This document shows, one piece after another, positions 45,859-54,066 of a stretch of DNA of 64,000 nt. The position numbers were made by a program, and so were the translations under genes. The stretch is from Ectopseudomonas guguanensis (GTDB taxonomy: Bacteria; Pseudomonadota; Gammaproteobacteria; Pseudomonadales; Pseudomonadaceae). Positions within the stretch are counted from its first letter, which is position 1, and each line of letters opens with the position of its first letter. The notes beneath the pieces are model-generated. The model was given only the letters and a program-made list of their open reading frames with translations. It was not told where the DNA came from and made no database searches. The stretch covers positions 198,000 to 261,999 of the forward strand of contig NZ_FNJJ01000008.1 of NCBI RefSeq assembly GCF_900104265.1, written 5' to 3'.

Positions 45859-46349
45859 GCGTCGCTGTTCTTCTCCTCGCTCAGCGCCTGGTAGCGCTGC
45901 TGCAGCTCATCGCGAATCTGCCGGCGCTGCTTGGCCTGGCGCTGGCGCCGCAGGCCGTCGGGGGTATCGGGCTGCAGTTCGGGCACTGCCACCGGGCGCC
46001 CCTGACCGTCCACCGCGACCATGGTGAAGAAGCAGCTGTTGGTGTGGCGCACCGAGCGCTCGCGGATGTTCTCGGTGATCACCTTGATGCCGATCTCCAT
46101 CGAGGTGCGCCCGGTGTGGTTGACCGAGGCGAGGAAGGTCACCAGCTCGCCGACATGCACCGGCTCGCGGAAGATCACCTGATCCACCGACAGGGTCACC
46201 ACGTAGCAGCCGGCATAGCGGCTGGCGCAGGCATAGGCGACTTCGTCGAGGTACTTGAGCAGCGTGCCGCCGTGCACGTTACCGGAGAAGTTGGCCATGT
46301 CCGGGGTCATCAGTACGGTCATCGTCAGTTGCGCGGTTCCGGCTTCCAT
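45855..46349 (-). CDS. Acyl-CoA thioesterase, hotdog fold (YciA-like)
   Basis: The 164-residue enzyme hydrolyses acyl-CoA. The hotdog signature is MTPDMANFSGNVHGGTLLKYLDEVAYACASRY, where the asparagine and the HGG loop and aspartate form the active site, followed by VDQVIFREPVHVGELV and IRERSVRHTNSCFFTMVA. The C-terminus is an unusually charged helical tail. The TAG stop codon lies within a family-E repeat, so the last residues (near EEKNSDA) adjoin the repeat insertion. Confidence 0.9.
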   Translation of the reverse strand: MEAGTAQLTMTVLMTPDMANFSGNVHGGTLLKYLDEVAYACASRYAGCYVVTLSVDQVIFREPVHVGELVTFLASVNHTGRTSMEIGIKVITENIRERSVRHTNSCFFTMVAVDGQGRPVAVPELQPDTPDGLRRQRQAKQRRQIRDELQQRYQALSEEKNSDA

Positions 46350-46442
46350 CGTCGCTCCGAGTACGTGTGGGGCTTATGAGAGTAAGGCCTGCTGATTACG
46401 GGGATGCAAGATACACACTCACTACTGCAAGGATGTTCATTC

Positions 46443-47162
46443 ATGCTGATTCGCCAGAAATTGCCGCTTCTAGCGCTGCTGCTGGGGCTGGCCGGTACCG
46501 TGCAGGCGACCGAGGAATGCGCCACAGCGGTGCAGTGCAACCAGGTCGGCAGCGCCGCCTATCAGGACGGCCGCTTCGAGCAGGCCATCGAAGCGTTCGA
46601 ACGTCAGTTACGACGGGTCGAGGAGGGTGACACGGCACAGTTGGAGCTGGCGCTGAACAATCTCATCCTGGCCAACCTGCGCGCTGGCAATACGGGCATG
46701 GCGCGCGCCTGGCTGGGCGTGGCGCTGCATAACAACCTCAGCGGTTCCTCGACCCGCCTGCACCTGCGCAAGGTGGCCGAAGCACTGGATTACCAAGCAC
46801 TGGCTGCCAGTCCGGCAGGACGCTACCTGCGCTACGCTGGCCAGGCGGTTTGGAGCGAGCTGCTGATCAGCGAGGATGGCAATGGCGGCTATCACGCCAG
46901 TTTCTCGCCCGTGCGTGCCGGTGCTCGGGTGGAGGAGTACGGCCCGGCAGCGCTTGGCGAACTGGAGGGCAAGCTGGTCGGCGACGCTGTGCAGATGCAC
47001 CTGGAGGATGCCGGCCTGGGCGCCGATTGTGCAGTGCAGCTGCTGCGCGAAGGCATCACCGTGCAGGTGCTGGAAGTGTTCGCCGATGGCTGCCAGGACT
47101 ACGGTGGCATGGGCATCAGCGTGGCCGGCGACTACATCAAGGTCGCTGCCCGGCCGCGCTGA
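46443..47162 (+). CDS. Secreted TPR-like protein of unknown function
   Basis: The 239-residue protein has a signal peptide (MLIRQKLPLLALLLGLAGTVQA), then a region with TPR-like helices (QVGSAAYQDGRFEQAIEAFERQLRRV and ALNNLILANLRAGNTGMARAWLGVAL). A C-terminal half of beta character follows, with one cysteine pair (DCAVQLLR, DGCQDYGG). I start it at ATG 46443, with AAGGA ten bases upstream. No family beyond the helical repeats is recognised. Confidence 0.75.
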   Translation: MLIRQKLPLLALLLGLAGTVQATEECATAVQCNQVGSAAYQDGRFEQAIEAFERQLRRVEEGDTAQLELALNNLILANLRAGNTGMARAWLGVALHNNLSGSSTRLHLRKVAEALDYQALAASPAGRYLRYAGQAVWSELLISEDGNGGYHASFSPVRAGARVEEYGPAALGELEGKLVGDAVQMHLEDAGLGADCAVQLLREGITVQVLEVFADGCQDYGGMGISVAGDYIKVAARPR

Positions 47163-47196
47163 CAAAGCCGTGTAGGCAGGCTGCCCGTCCTGCTGC

Positions 47197-48564
47197 TCAG
47201 GCGTGATTGAGGTACCAGCGCCAGTCCTGCTCGCCCACTTCACCCATGAACTGGCGGTACTCGGCCCACTTGATCGCCAGGAACACCTTGAGAAAGTCCT
47301 CGCCCAGCGCTTCGCGCGCCCAGCTCGAATTCTCCAGATTGCGCAGCGCGGTGAGCCAGTCGGTGGGCAGGGTTTCGCGAGCCTGCTCGTAACCGTTGCC
47401 GACGATGGCCTGACCCGGGTCGATCTGCTCGCGAATGCCCTTGTGAATGCCGGCGAGGATCGCCGCCGCGGCCAGGTAGGGGTTGGCGTCGGCGCCGCAG
47501 ATGCGGTGCTCGACATGACGGCTGCCCGCCGGCCCGCCGGGAACGCGGAAGGACACGGTGCGGTTGTTCACCCCCCAGCTCTTGGCCAGCGGCGCGTAGC
47601 TGTTGGCCTGGAAGCGGCGGAAGGAGTTAGCGTTGGGGCAGAAGATCGCCAGCGCGTCGTCGAGCGTGGCCATCATGCCGCCAATGGCATGGCGCAGCAG
47701 CGGCGTGCCCTGTGGGTCGTCCGAGGCCATCAGGTTATTGCCGTTCTCGTCCGCCAGGCTGACGTGCATATGCAGGCCGCTGCCGGCCTGGTCGCCGAAC
47801 GGCTTGGCCATGAAGCAGGCCTGCAGCCCGTGCCTGTTCGCCACACCCTTGACCAGGCGCTTGTAGCGCACGCCTTCGTCCACAGCCTGCAGCGCATCGA
47901 AGCGGTGTTCCAGGGTCAGTTCGAGCTGGCCGGGGGCGTATTCGGAAATCGCCGTGCGCACGGGCAAACCCTGTACCTCGCAGGCGGCGTAGAGATCGTC
48001 GAGAAACGGCTGCATCTGCTCCAGCTCGTACACGCCGTAGACCTGCGGCGCCTGCGGGCGCATGCCATTCATCTGCACGGCGGGCTGCGGGCGGCCATTG
48101 GCATCGCGGGCCTTGTCCAGCAGATAGAATTCCAGCTCCACCGCCATCACCGGGTGATAACCGTCGGCCTTGAGCGCGTCGATGGTACGCGCCAGCACGT
48201 GGCGCGGATCGCCCGGCGTGGCCGGCAGGCCCTGGGTCGGGTGCATGCTCACCTGCACCTGGCCGGTGGGCACCGCGCGCCAGGGCTGCAGGCACAGCGA
48301 GCCGGGCAGGGGATAGGTCCAGCAGTCGGCGTCGGCGACTTCCCAGACCAGGCCGCTTTCCTCGACGTCCTCGCCCTGGATGGTCAGCGAGAGGATGGAG
48401 CTGGGCAGCGGCCGGCCGTTCTCGTACATGGCCAGCAGCTCGTCGCGATGCAGCAGCTTGCCGCGCGGGATGCCGCCCGCGTCGATCAGCATCAGCTCGA
48501 TGCTGCGCACCTCGGGGTGCTTGGCGAGGAAGTCGCGGACTTCCTGGGGATTGGCGAATTGCAT
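47197..48564 (-). CDS. Glutamine synthetase family, gamma-glutamylpolyamine synthetase-like
   Basis: The 455-residue protein has the glutamine synthetase fold: LMLIDAGGIPRGKLLHRDEL near the N-terminus, AVELEFYLLD for the metal-binding glutamates, SGLHMHVSL for the histidine, and VSFRVPGGPAGSRHVEHRICGADANPYL. It lacks the adenylylation-loop of GlnA. Such enzymes (PuuA/PauA type) ligate glutamate to an amine to start its breakdown. It is cotranscribed with a class III aminotransferase, whose gene lies 79 bases upstream, and opposed by a GntR regulator. The amine is unknown. Confidence 0.9.
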   Translation of the reverse strand: MQFANPQEVRDFLAKHPEVRSIELMLIDAGGIPRGKLLHRDELLAMYENGRPLPSSILSLTIQGEDVEESGLVWEVADADCWTYPLPGSLCLQPWRAVPTGQVQVSMHPTQGLPATPGDPRHVLARTIDALKADGYHPVMAVELEFYLLDKARDANGRPQPAVQMNGMRPQAPQVYGVYELEQMQPFLDDLYAACEVQGLPVRTAISEYAPGQLELTLEHRFDALQAVDEGVRYKRLVKGVANRHGLQACFMAKPFGDQAGSGLHMHVSLADENGNNLMASDDPQGTPLLRHAIGGMMATLDDALAIFCPNANSFRRFQANSYAPLAKSWGVNNRTVSFRVPGGPAGSRHVEHRICGADANPYLAAAAILAGIHKGIREQIDPGQAIVGNGYEQARETLPTDWLTALRNLENSSWAREALGEDFLKVFLAIKWAEYRQFMGEVGEQDWRWYLNHA

Positions 48565-48576
48565 GATGGTTCTCGC

Positions 48577-48628
48577 GTAGGGTGCGCCGTGCGCACCACT
48601 GGGTTAACGGTGCGCACGGCGCACCCTA
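48577..48628. repeat. Palindromic repeat, family A (inverted pair)
   Basis: GTAGGGTGCGCCGTGCGCAC, eleven bases, then GGTGCGCACGGCGCACCCTA. It fills the gap between the aminotransferase and the synthetase genes and could form a strong hairpin in their shared RNA. Confidence 0.8.
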
Positions 48629-48643
48629 GGGTTTGGCGTGTGT

Positions 48644-50038
48644 TTACTCGCGGGCGCCGGGGATGGCCAGCAGCTCGGTCAGGGCCTGGTCCAGGGTGGC
48701 GATCAATCGGTCCACATCGGCTGCGGTGGTGCTCGGGCAGCACAGGGTCATGTTGTGGAAGGGCGTGATCAGGATGCCGCGGTTGATCAGGTACAGGTGC
48801 AGGGCCATCTGCAGCTCGTCGTGAAAGGCTGCCTCGGCCTCGGCGCCGGTACGCGGCGGCGTGGCGCAGAACTGGAATTCGCAGCGTGCGCCCAGTTCGG
48901 TTACCGACCAATTCAGCTCGTGCTTGCCGATCAACTGACGGAAGCCTTCGGCCAGTCGTGCCGCCAGCGGCAGCATGTGATCGTAGGCGGCCTGGGTCAT
49001 CACCTGTTCCAGGTTGGCGCGCATGCAATGCATGGCCAGGGCGTTGGCCGACAGGGTGGTGCCCATGCCGCTGTGGCCGTGGCCGTGGCTTTCCTCGCTG
49101 GCGCGCTGGCGGGCCCGGGTCATGGCCGTGGCCATCTCTGCGCTGCAGCCGAAGATGCCGCAAGGTACGCCGCCGGCGATGGGTTTGCCGACCACGAAGA
49201 AGTCAGGCTCCAGGCCCCACAGCCGCGTGCAGCCGCCAATGTCGGTGGAGATGGTGTGGGTTTCGTCAATGATCAACAGCGAACCGTATTTACGCGTGAG
49301 TTCCCGGCATTTCTGCATGAAGCCTGGATCGGGCAGCACCATGCCGATATTGGTCATCGCCGGTTCGCAGAGCAGGGCGCAGACGTCGCCCTGAGCCAGC
49401 GCCGCCTCCAGCGCCTCGACGTCGTTGAAGGGAATGGCGCGGCTGTGCTCGGTCAGGTCATAGGCCTGGCCGACCAGGCCGGAGCGGTGCACGGTCTGGC
49501 CATCGCGATGGCGCACCATCACGTCGTCGACGGTGCCGTGGTAGCAGCCGTCGAACACCAGTAGGGTCTTGCGCTGCGTGATGGCGCGAGCCCAGCGCAG
49601 CACGTAGCGGTTGGAATCGGTTGCCGTGGCGGTCACTTGCCAGTAGGGCAGGCCGAAGCGCTGGGCCAGCAGCTCGCCGCAGACCACCGCGTCCTCGCCG
49701 GGCAGCATGGTGGTCAGGCCGTTGCCCGCCTGCTCGGCGAGGGCGCGGGCCACCGGGTCCGGCGAGTGGCCGAACATGGTGCCGGTGTCGCCCAGGCAGA
49801 AGTCGACGTACTCGTGACCGTCCACATCGAAGAAGCGCGCGCCCTTGGCCCGCTCGACGAACAGCGGCACCGGCGTCGACCAGTCGGCCATCCAGTGCAT
49901 CGGCACGCCGCCGTACAGCGAGTGGCGGGCGCGCTCGGCCAGGGCCACGGATTTCGGATTGCAGGACAGGAAGCGTTCGCGCTCGGCAGCGACGAAACGG
50001 TCTACGGCGACTTGGCTGATGCCACTGGCGGTGGTCAT
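48644..50038 (-). CDS. Class III PLP aminotransferase
   Basis: The 464-residue enzyme resembles glutamate-1-semialdehyde and omega-amino acid aminotransferases. The PLP lysine is K285 in FVVGKPIAGG, the pyridine-nitrogen aspartate is D259 in LLIIDETHT, and DGCYHGTVDD binds the phosphate. It likely removes the amino group from an amine or its gamma-glutamyl derivative. It is followed by the synthetase gene and preceded by two perfect GntR-type palindromes; a GntR gene points the other way. Confidence 0.9.
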   Translation of the reverse strand: MTTASGISQVAVDRFVAAERERFLSCNPKSVALAERARHSLYGGVPMHWMADWSTPVPLFVERAKGARFFDVDGHEYVDFCLGDTGTMFGHSPDPVARALAEQAGNGLTTMLPGEDAVVCGELLAQRFGLPYWQVTATATDSNRYVLRWARAITQRKTLLVFDGCYHGTVDDVMVRHRDGQTVHRSGLVGQAYDLTEHSRAIPFNDVEALEAALAQGDVCALLCEPAMTNIGMVLPDPGFMQKCRELTRKYGSLLIIDETHTISTDIGGCTRLWGLEPDFFVVGKPIAGGVPCGIFGCSAEMATAMTRARQRASEESHGHGHSGMGTTLSANALAMHCMRANLEQVMTQAAYDHMLPLAARLAEGFRQLIGKHELNWSVTELGARCEFQFCATPPRTGAEAEAAFHDELQMALHLYLINRGILITPFHNMTLCCPSTTAADVDRLIATLDQALTELLAIPGARE

Positions 50039-50072
50039 GGGTCATACCTCGTTTGGATGCTGCCGGCATGAT

Positions 50073-50090
50073 ATTTTGTGATCACAAAAT
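50073..50090. promoter_or_regulatory. GntR-type operator 1, 18-bp perfect palindrome
   Basis: ATTTTGTGATCACAAAAT reads the same on both strands and lies 35 bases before the aminotransferase start. The TGTGATCACA core is shared with operator 2. Confidence 0.82.
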
Positions 50091-50136
50091 AGTAAACTGG
50101 CACTCGATATTCGGCCTAAACCTATTTTTATATTAA

Positions 50137-50153
50137 TCTGTGATCACAAAATA
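50137..50153. promoter_or_regulatory. GntR-type operator 2
   Basis: The core TGTGATCACA (50139-50148) is followed by AAATAT. The spacing between the centres of the two sites is 62 bases, close to six helical turns, which would allow a looped or side-by-side repressor on the same face of the DNA. Confidence 0.72.
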
Positions 50154-50284
50154 TTTTCGCTGCGTGGATTTTCATACAAAATCGCGCACTGACGTAGACT
50201 CGACGCATTCTTGACTGGAGCCTTCCATGCGTGACTGTAGCCTGACCCTTGCCCAACTGCCGGCGCCTCCGATGGAGGTGGTGC

Positions 50285-50938
50285 ATGGCTGACAACCTGC
50301 AGGAACAGCTGTACCAGAACATCCGCTCGGGCCTTCTGGCTGGGCGCTTCCAGCCAGGGCAACGGCTGAAGATCCGCGACCTGGCGGCCGAATGGGGCAC
50401 CAGCCCGATGCCGGTGCGCGCAGCGCTGCAGCGGCTGGTGGCCGAGGGCGCGCTGGAGGGCGAGCAGCAGCGCTCGGTACGAGTGCCCTCGATGACCCGC
50501 GAACGCTACGAACACATTTTCCAGGTGCGTCTGGCGCTGGAAGGCCTGGCGGTGGAGCTCGCCACGCCGCGTCTGCACGGCGACGACCTGGCCCGGCTGC
50601 GTGACTGCGTGCAGCGCATGGATGTGGCCATCGAGCAGCGCCAGGTGCAGGACTATCTCAACGCCAACAGCCAGTTCCACCTGCACCTGTACGGCGCCTG
50701 CGGCAACCCGGTGCTGGTGCGTTCGATCGAGTCGCTGTGGCTGCAGATCGGGCCCTTCTTCAACCGCCTGTTCACCGGCGCCGACCTGTCGCTCCGGCTC
50801 AACGATTTCCACGAAGACGCCTTCGCCGCCATCGAGGCCGGCGACGCCAAGGCCGCGCGCCAGGCCATGGAGCAGGACCTGATCTACTTCGCACGTTTTC
50901 TGCTCAACCTGCTGGCGCTGGAGCAGGGCGAGGGCTGA
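50285..50938 (+). CDS. GntR-family (FadR/FCD) transcriptional regulator
   Basis: The 217-residue protein has the winged HTH LYQNIRSGLLAGRFQPGQRLKIRDLAAEWGTSPMPVRAAL in residues 8-50, and an all-helical FCD effector domain with metal-binding histidines (QFHLHLYGA and DFHEDAFAAI). ATG 50285 is preceded by GGAGG. The two palindromic operators between it and the aminotransferase make it the probable repressor of both itself and the amine-catabolic pair. Confidence 0.9.
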   Translation: MADNLQEQLYQNIRSGLLAGRFQPGQRLKIRDLAAEWGTSPMPVRAALQRLVAEGALEGEQQRSVRVPSMTRERYEHIFQVRLALEGLAVELATPRLHGDDLARLRDCVQRMDVAIEQRQVQDYLNANSQFHLHLYGACGNPVLVRSIESLWLQIGPFFNRLFTGADLSLRLNDFHEDAFAAIEAGDAKAARQAMEQDLIYFARFLLNLLALEQGEG

Positions 50939-51040
50939 GACGGTGCGCCGTAGCCTGGGTACAAGCCGGCGCAGAAGGACGGTAGATGACGTACCGGGCA
51001 CCCACGACGGGTGCGCGGTGCCCTGGCCCTGCGCAACGCC

Positions 51041-51109
51041 GTAGGGTGCGCCGCGCGCACCGCGCATGCTGCTGGATTGCGCGAGGCGGGTGCGCATGGC
51101 GCACCCTAC
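51041..51109. repeat. Palindromic repeat, family A (inverted pair)
   Basis: GTAGGGTGCGCCGCGCGCAC is followed after 27 bases by GGGTGCGCATGGCGCACCCT. It lies between the GntR and SUKH genes. Point differences from other copies suggest an older insertion. Confidence 0.72.
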
Positions 51110-51122
51110 GGCGAAGGCGGGC

Positions 51123-51530
51123 TCAGCTCTCCAGCCAGACGTCGCGGCACCAGTGCCAGACCGAGTCCCAGCTCTCGTCGGTGAGTTCGCCTTCGTCGCC
51201 GTCCCACAGCCACACCTGGCCCTCGACGTCCACCGCGTAGTAATCGCGGCCATCCTGACACAGAGGCACCAGGTCGCGTGGCAGGCCCAGGCTCCAGGCT
51301 TCGGCGGCGACTTCCGGCAGGTAGGTGTGCGAATGCGGGTCGCTGGCGGTCACCGGCTCCAGGCGGCCATAAACCACGTCGCTGACCTTGAGCAGGAACT
51401 CGCGCAGCTCGAAGGGCAGGTGGATGAGGATCTGCTCCTGAATCTCCACCAGGGTTTCCTCGTCCGGCAGCTCCAGCGGTACCGGTACCGGCTCGTTGAG
51501 TTCGCGCAGCTGTTCGATGACTTCTTCCAC
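51123..51530 (-). CDS. SMI1/KNR4 (SUKH) family protein
   Basis: The 135-residue acidic protein has the SUKH pattern: LPDEETLVEIQEQILIHLPFELREFLLKVSDV, then HTYLPEVAAEAWSLGLPRDLVPLCQDGRDYYAVDVEGQVWLWD. SUKH proteins often act as immunity proteins against contact-dependent toxins, but this one has no toxin gene beside it and is probably a housekeeping member. No signal peptide. Confidence 0.82.
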   Translation of the reverse strand: MEEVIEQLRELNEPVPVPLELPDEETLVEIQEQILIHLPFELREFLLKVSDVVYGRLEPVTASDPHSHTYLPEVAAEAWSLGLPRDLVPLCQDGRDYYAVDVEGQVWLWDGDEGELTDESWDSVWHWCRDVWLES

Positions 51531-51635
51531 GGCGTCGGCTCCTCATCATGGGGGATCGGCTTTATACAGTAGCCGGCAGGCAGAATGAAAACCTGTCGCC
51601 GTCATCCCATAATGGTGCTTTTGCGGAGTTCTCCC

Positions 51636-52106
51636 ATGTCGTCCGTCACCTGGCACTGTCTGCACCACAGCGAACTCGATACCGCCACCCTCTATGAACT
51701 GCTGGCGCTGCGTACCCAGGTGTTCGTGGTGGAGCAGAATTGCCCCTATCTGGAAACCGATGGCCAGGACCTGATCGGCGATACCTGCCACCTGCTGGCG
51801 CGTGAGGGGAATGCGCTGGTGGGCTATCTGCGCCTGCTCGACCCGCAGCGCATGGATGGCGAGGTGGTCATCGGCCGGGTGGTGATCGCTGAGCAGGCGC
51901 GCGGCAGCGGCCTGGGCCATAGGCTGATGGAGCAGGCCCTGGCCGAGTGCAGCCGGCGTTGGCCGGGGGTGGCGGTGTACCTGTCGGCGCAGGCGCACCT
52001 GCAGGGCTATTACGGGCGGTATGGCTTCGCGGCGGTGACCGAGGTCTACCTGGAGGACGACATCCCGCATATCGGCATGCGCCGGACGGCTACCGATCTG
52101 TCGTGA
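51636..52106 (+). CDS. GNAT N-acetyltransferase, ElaA-like
   Basis: The 156-residue protein has the ElaA layout: LYELLALRTQVFVVEQNCPYLETDGQDLIGDT at the N-terminus, and the acetyl-CoA binding segment IGRVVIAEQARGSGLGHRLMEQAL. The C-terminal YYGRYGFAAVTEVYLEDDIPHIGM closes the fold. The substrate is unknown. ATG 51636 with GGAG upstream is preferred; a frame extension of 17 residues is unsupported. It is divergent from the SUKH gene. Confidence 0.88.
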   Translation: MSSVTWHCLHHSELDTATLYELLALRTQVFVVEQNCPYLETDGQDLIGDTCHLLAREGNALVGYLRLLDPQRMDGEVVIGRVVIAEQARGSGLGHRLMEQALAECSRRWPGVAVYLSAQAHLQGYYGRYGFAAVTEVYLEDDIPHIGMRRTATDLS

Positions 52107-52146
52107 TGGGGCCGTCGCCGCTGAAGCGCCTCCCACGGGGCGGATC

Positions 52147-52170
52147 GTAGGAGCGGCTTTAGCCGCGATG
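52147..52170 (+). repeat. Palindromic repeat, family C (single copy)
   Basis: GTAGGAGCGGCTTTAGCCGC followed by GATG matches the inverted copy at 36156-36182. Confidence 0.65.
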
Positions 52171-52181
52171 ACGGGTGAAAC

Positions 52182-52211
52182 GAAAAACCCCGGGCAAGCC
52201 CGGGGTTTTTC
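52182..52211. terminator. Bidirectional terminator between GNAT and Tim44-like genes
   Basis: GAAAAACCCCGGG and CCCGGGGTTTTTC form a perfect stem with a four-base loop, with A and U runs, and lie between two convergent genes. Confidence 0.9.
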
Positions 52212-52225
52212 ATGCGTCGCTCAGA

Positions 52226-53080
52226 TCAGTTCTGGCGAATGCCGGCGATCAGCCAGGGCTGGTTGTCGCCCTGGGCGCGCTCCAGGCGCCAGCTTTCGCT
52301 GAACGGCTCGCCCTGGTCGAAGCGCGAGGTCTTCGACACACCGCTGAAGGTCAGGGTGGCGATGGTCTTCTCGGCGTTGTCGTCGACGCCATCGAGCTGG
52401 ATCTGCAGGTCGTCGATGTAGGTGGACTGGAAGCCGTCACCCAGCTCGGCACGCTCGCGCTTGAGGAATTCCAGCAGTTGCGGGGTGACGAACTCGGCGA
52501 TTTTGTCCATCTCGTTCGCGTCCCAGTGCTGCTGCAGGTTCATGAAGTGCTCGCGACCGGCGGCGATGAAGCTCTGCTCGTTGAACCAGGCCGGGGCGTT
52601 GATCACCGGAGCGGCCGAGGCCAGACGAGCGCCGAAGATGTTGCTGCCGGCTGCCGGAGCGTTGCCGGTGTTCGGCATTTCGCGCTGGTACGGCGCGCCG
52701 GCAGTGGCTGCTTGCGGCTGCTGCTGGGCGCGACGGGCGGCGAGGAAGCGGAAGATCAGGAAGGCGATTAGGCCGAAGATCAGGAAGTCCATGATCTGCA
52801 GGCCTTCGAAGCCGTCACCCATGAACATCGAGGCCAGCAGGCCACCGGCAGCCAGACCGGCCAGCGGGCCGAGCCAGCGTGAAGCGCCGCTGGCGGCAGC
52901 GGCCGGTTGCTGACGACCCGGAGCCTGGGCGGCGGGCTGTGCAGGCGGAGTGGCCTGGCGGGTCTGGTGGCTGGGGGCGGAGCCGAAGGATTTGCCACCG
53001 CCAAAACGCTTGGCGTGCGCTTCGAAGCTGAAGGTCAGCGCCAGGCACAGGACCATGGCGATACTGAGGAAACGCTGCAT
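52226..53080 (-). CDS. Tim44-like domain protein, membrane-anchored
   Basis: The 284-residue protein has a signal peptide (residues 1-23), an alanine-glutamine-proline-rich linker, a membrane segment (about 98-114, FLIFGLIAFLIFRFLAA) and a C-terminal Tim44/MBA1-like domain (about 165-284) with AREHFMNLQQHWDANEMDKI and YIDDLQIQLDGVDD. In bacteria this domain is found in inner-membrane proteins of unclear role, perhaps in membrane-protein quality or transport. The order of parts matches Pseudomonas relatives. Confidence 0.88.
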   Translation of the reverse strand: MQRFLSIAMVLCLALTFSFEAHAKRFGGGKSFGSAPSHQTRQATPPAQPAAQAPGRQQPAAAASGASRWLGPLAGLAAGGLLASMFMGDGFEGLQIMDFLIFGLIAFLIFRFLAARRAQQQPQAATAGAPYQREMPNTGNAPAAGSNIFGARLASAAPVINAPAWFNEQSFIAAGREHFMNLQQHWDANEMDKIAEFVTPQLLEFLKRERAELGDGFQSTYIDDLQIQLDGVDDNAEKTIATLTFSGVSKTSRFDQGEPFSESWRLERAQGDNQPWLIAGIRQN

Positions 53081-53186
53081 CAGGGTCTTCTCTCTGAGGA
53101 AAGTGCGTGGGCCGCATCTTGCCCGCCGTAGCCGGCGATGGCCAGTGACAGAATGTTTCCGGCTTTTGCCCGCCGAGCGCGGAGGC

Positions 53187-53250
53187 TAGGGTGCGCCGTG
53201 CGCACCGATGGCCCGTGACATGAAAAGCTGGTGCGCACGGCGCACCCTAC
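53187..53250. repeat. Palindromic repeat, family A (inverted pair)
   Basis: TAGGGTGCGCCGTGCGCACC is followed 23 bases later by GGTGCGCACGGCGCACCCTA, between the Tim44-like and TetR-like genes. Confidence 0.78.
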
Positions 53251-53261
53251 GGCATGGCCGC

Positions 53262-53309
53262 GTAGCCCGGATGCAATCCGGGGGCGAGGGGCGCGGTTTT
53301 CCCGGATCA
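53262..53309. repeat. Palindromic repeat, family B (diverged pair) at the 3' end of the TetR-like gene
   Basis: GTAGCCCGGATGCAATCCGG is followed by a diverged inverted half TTTTCCCGGATCACGGG. The TGA stop of the TetR-like gene (53307-53309) falls in this right half. Confidence 0.6.
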
Positions 53310-53888
53310 CGGGCGCCGCAGCAGCATGGTCAGCGGGCCGCAGCGCAGCTGGCGGCGCAGGAAGGCGCGAAACTCGGCCGCGTCTTCCTCGGGATGGCGC
53401 AGCCAGTGCACGAAGCTGCGCAGGTAGGCGCCGGTGAGCAGGCTTTCCTCGGCGATGCGGCACAGGTGCTGGGTTTGTCGCCCGGCCGCTTCGCGCCACC
53501 ACTGCACGGTGCGGCTGATGCGCATCAGGCCCAGCACCTGCAGATGAATATGTCCGGGTTCGAGCTTGTACAGCAGCATCTGCCCGGTGACCGAGCGGTG
53601 CGCCGCCAGGCTGCCGAGCCAGGCCAGCAGGCAGCTTTCCAGGCGCTGCTCGGCGTTCAGATGGTGCAGATCGGGATTGCGGGCGTGGCCGAGCATGGCC
53701 TGATCGGCGCGGTCGAACCAGGCTTCCACCAGCTCGTCCTTGTCGCGGTAATGGCGGGCGATATCGTCCAGGCCAATGTCGAGCGCGGCGGCCACCTCGA
53801 ACAGGTGCAGGCGCTCCCAGCCGCAGACGTCGGCCAGTTGCAGGGCGGTATCGAGAATCTGGGCGGGGTCGGTCGGCTTCTTTTTCAT
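53307..53888 (-). CDS. TetR/AcrR-like transcriptional regulator
   Basis: The 193-residue protein has a TetR-type HTH (ILDTALQLADVCGWERLHLFEVAAALDIGLDDIARHYRDKDELVEAWFDR, about 10-62), with the recognition helix region IGLDDIARHYRDK diverged from the usual pattern. A helical ligand domain follows. The adjacent genes do not suggest a target. It ends inside a diverged palindromic repeat, so its last residues may be recently altered. Confidence 0.82.
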   Translation of the reverse strand: MKKKPTDPAQILDTALQLADVCGWERLHLFEVAAALDIGLDDIARHYRDKDELVEAWFDRADQAMLGHARNPDLHHLNAEQRLESCLLAWLGSLAAHRSVTGQMLLYKLEPGHIHLQVLGLMRISRTVQWWREAAGRQTQHLCRIAEESLLTGAYLRSFVHWLRHPEEDAAEFRAFLRRQLRCGPLTMLLRRP

Positions 53889-53973
53889 CCGTGAAGTATG
53901 GCCGCCGGTGCATGAGCTGGCGTCTGGAACGACAAACGGAGTCCGCCAGGTCAGGTGTGGCCGCGCCGCATGG

Positions 53974-54038
53974 GTGGGAGCGGCGCCCTGCCGCGAAGCT
54001 TAGGTAATAAAAGCTTCGCCCCGGGGCGGGGCTCCCAC
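53974..54038. repeat. Palindromic repeat, family D (inverted pair)
   Basis: GTGGGAGCGGCGCCCTGCCG is followed by TAATAAAAGCTTCG and then the inverted CCCCGGGGCGGGGCTCCCAC. The copy at 18439 matches the inverted half. It lies after the TRAP binding-protein gene. Confidence 0.65.
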
Positions 54039-54066
54039 AAAGGTAAGGGCTATAACCCTCAGCGGC

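Noticed and set aside
51123..51530. SUKH protein as the immunity gene of a contact-dependent toxin system
   Set aside because: No toxin, RHS, CdiA or secretion gene is nearby; neighbours are ordinary housekeeping genes.
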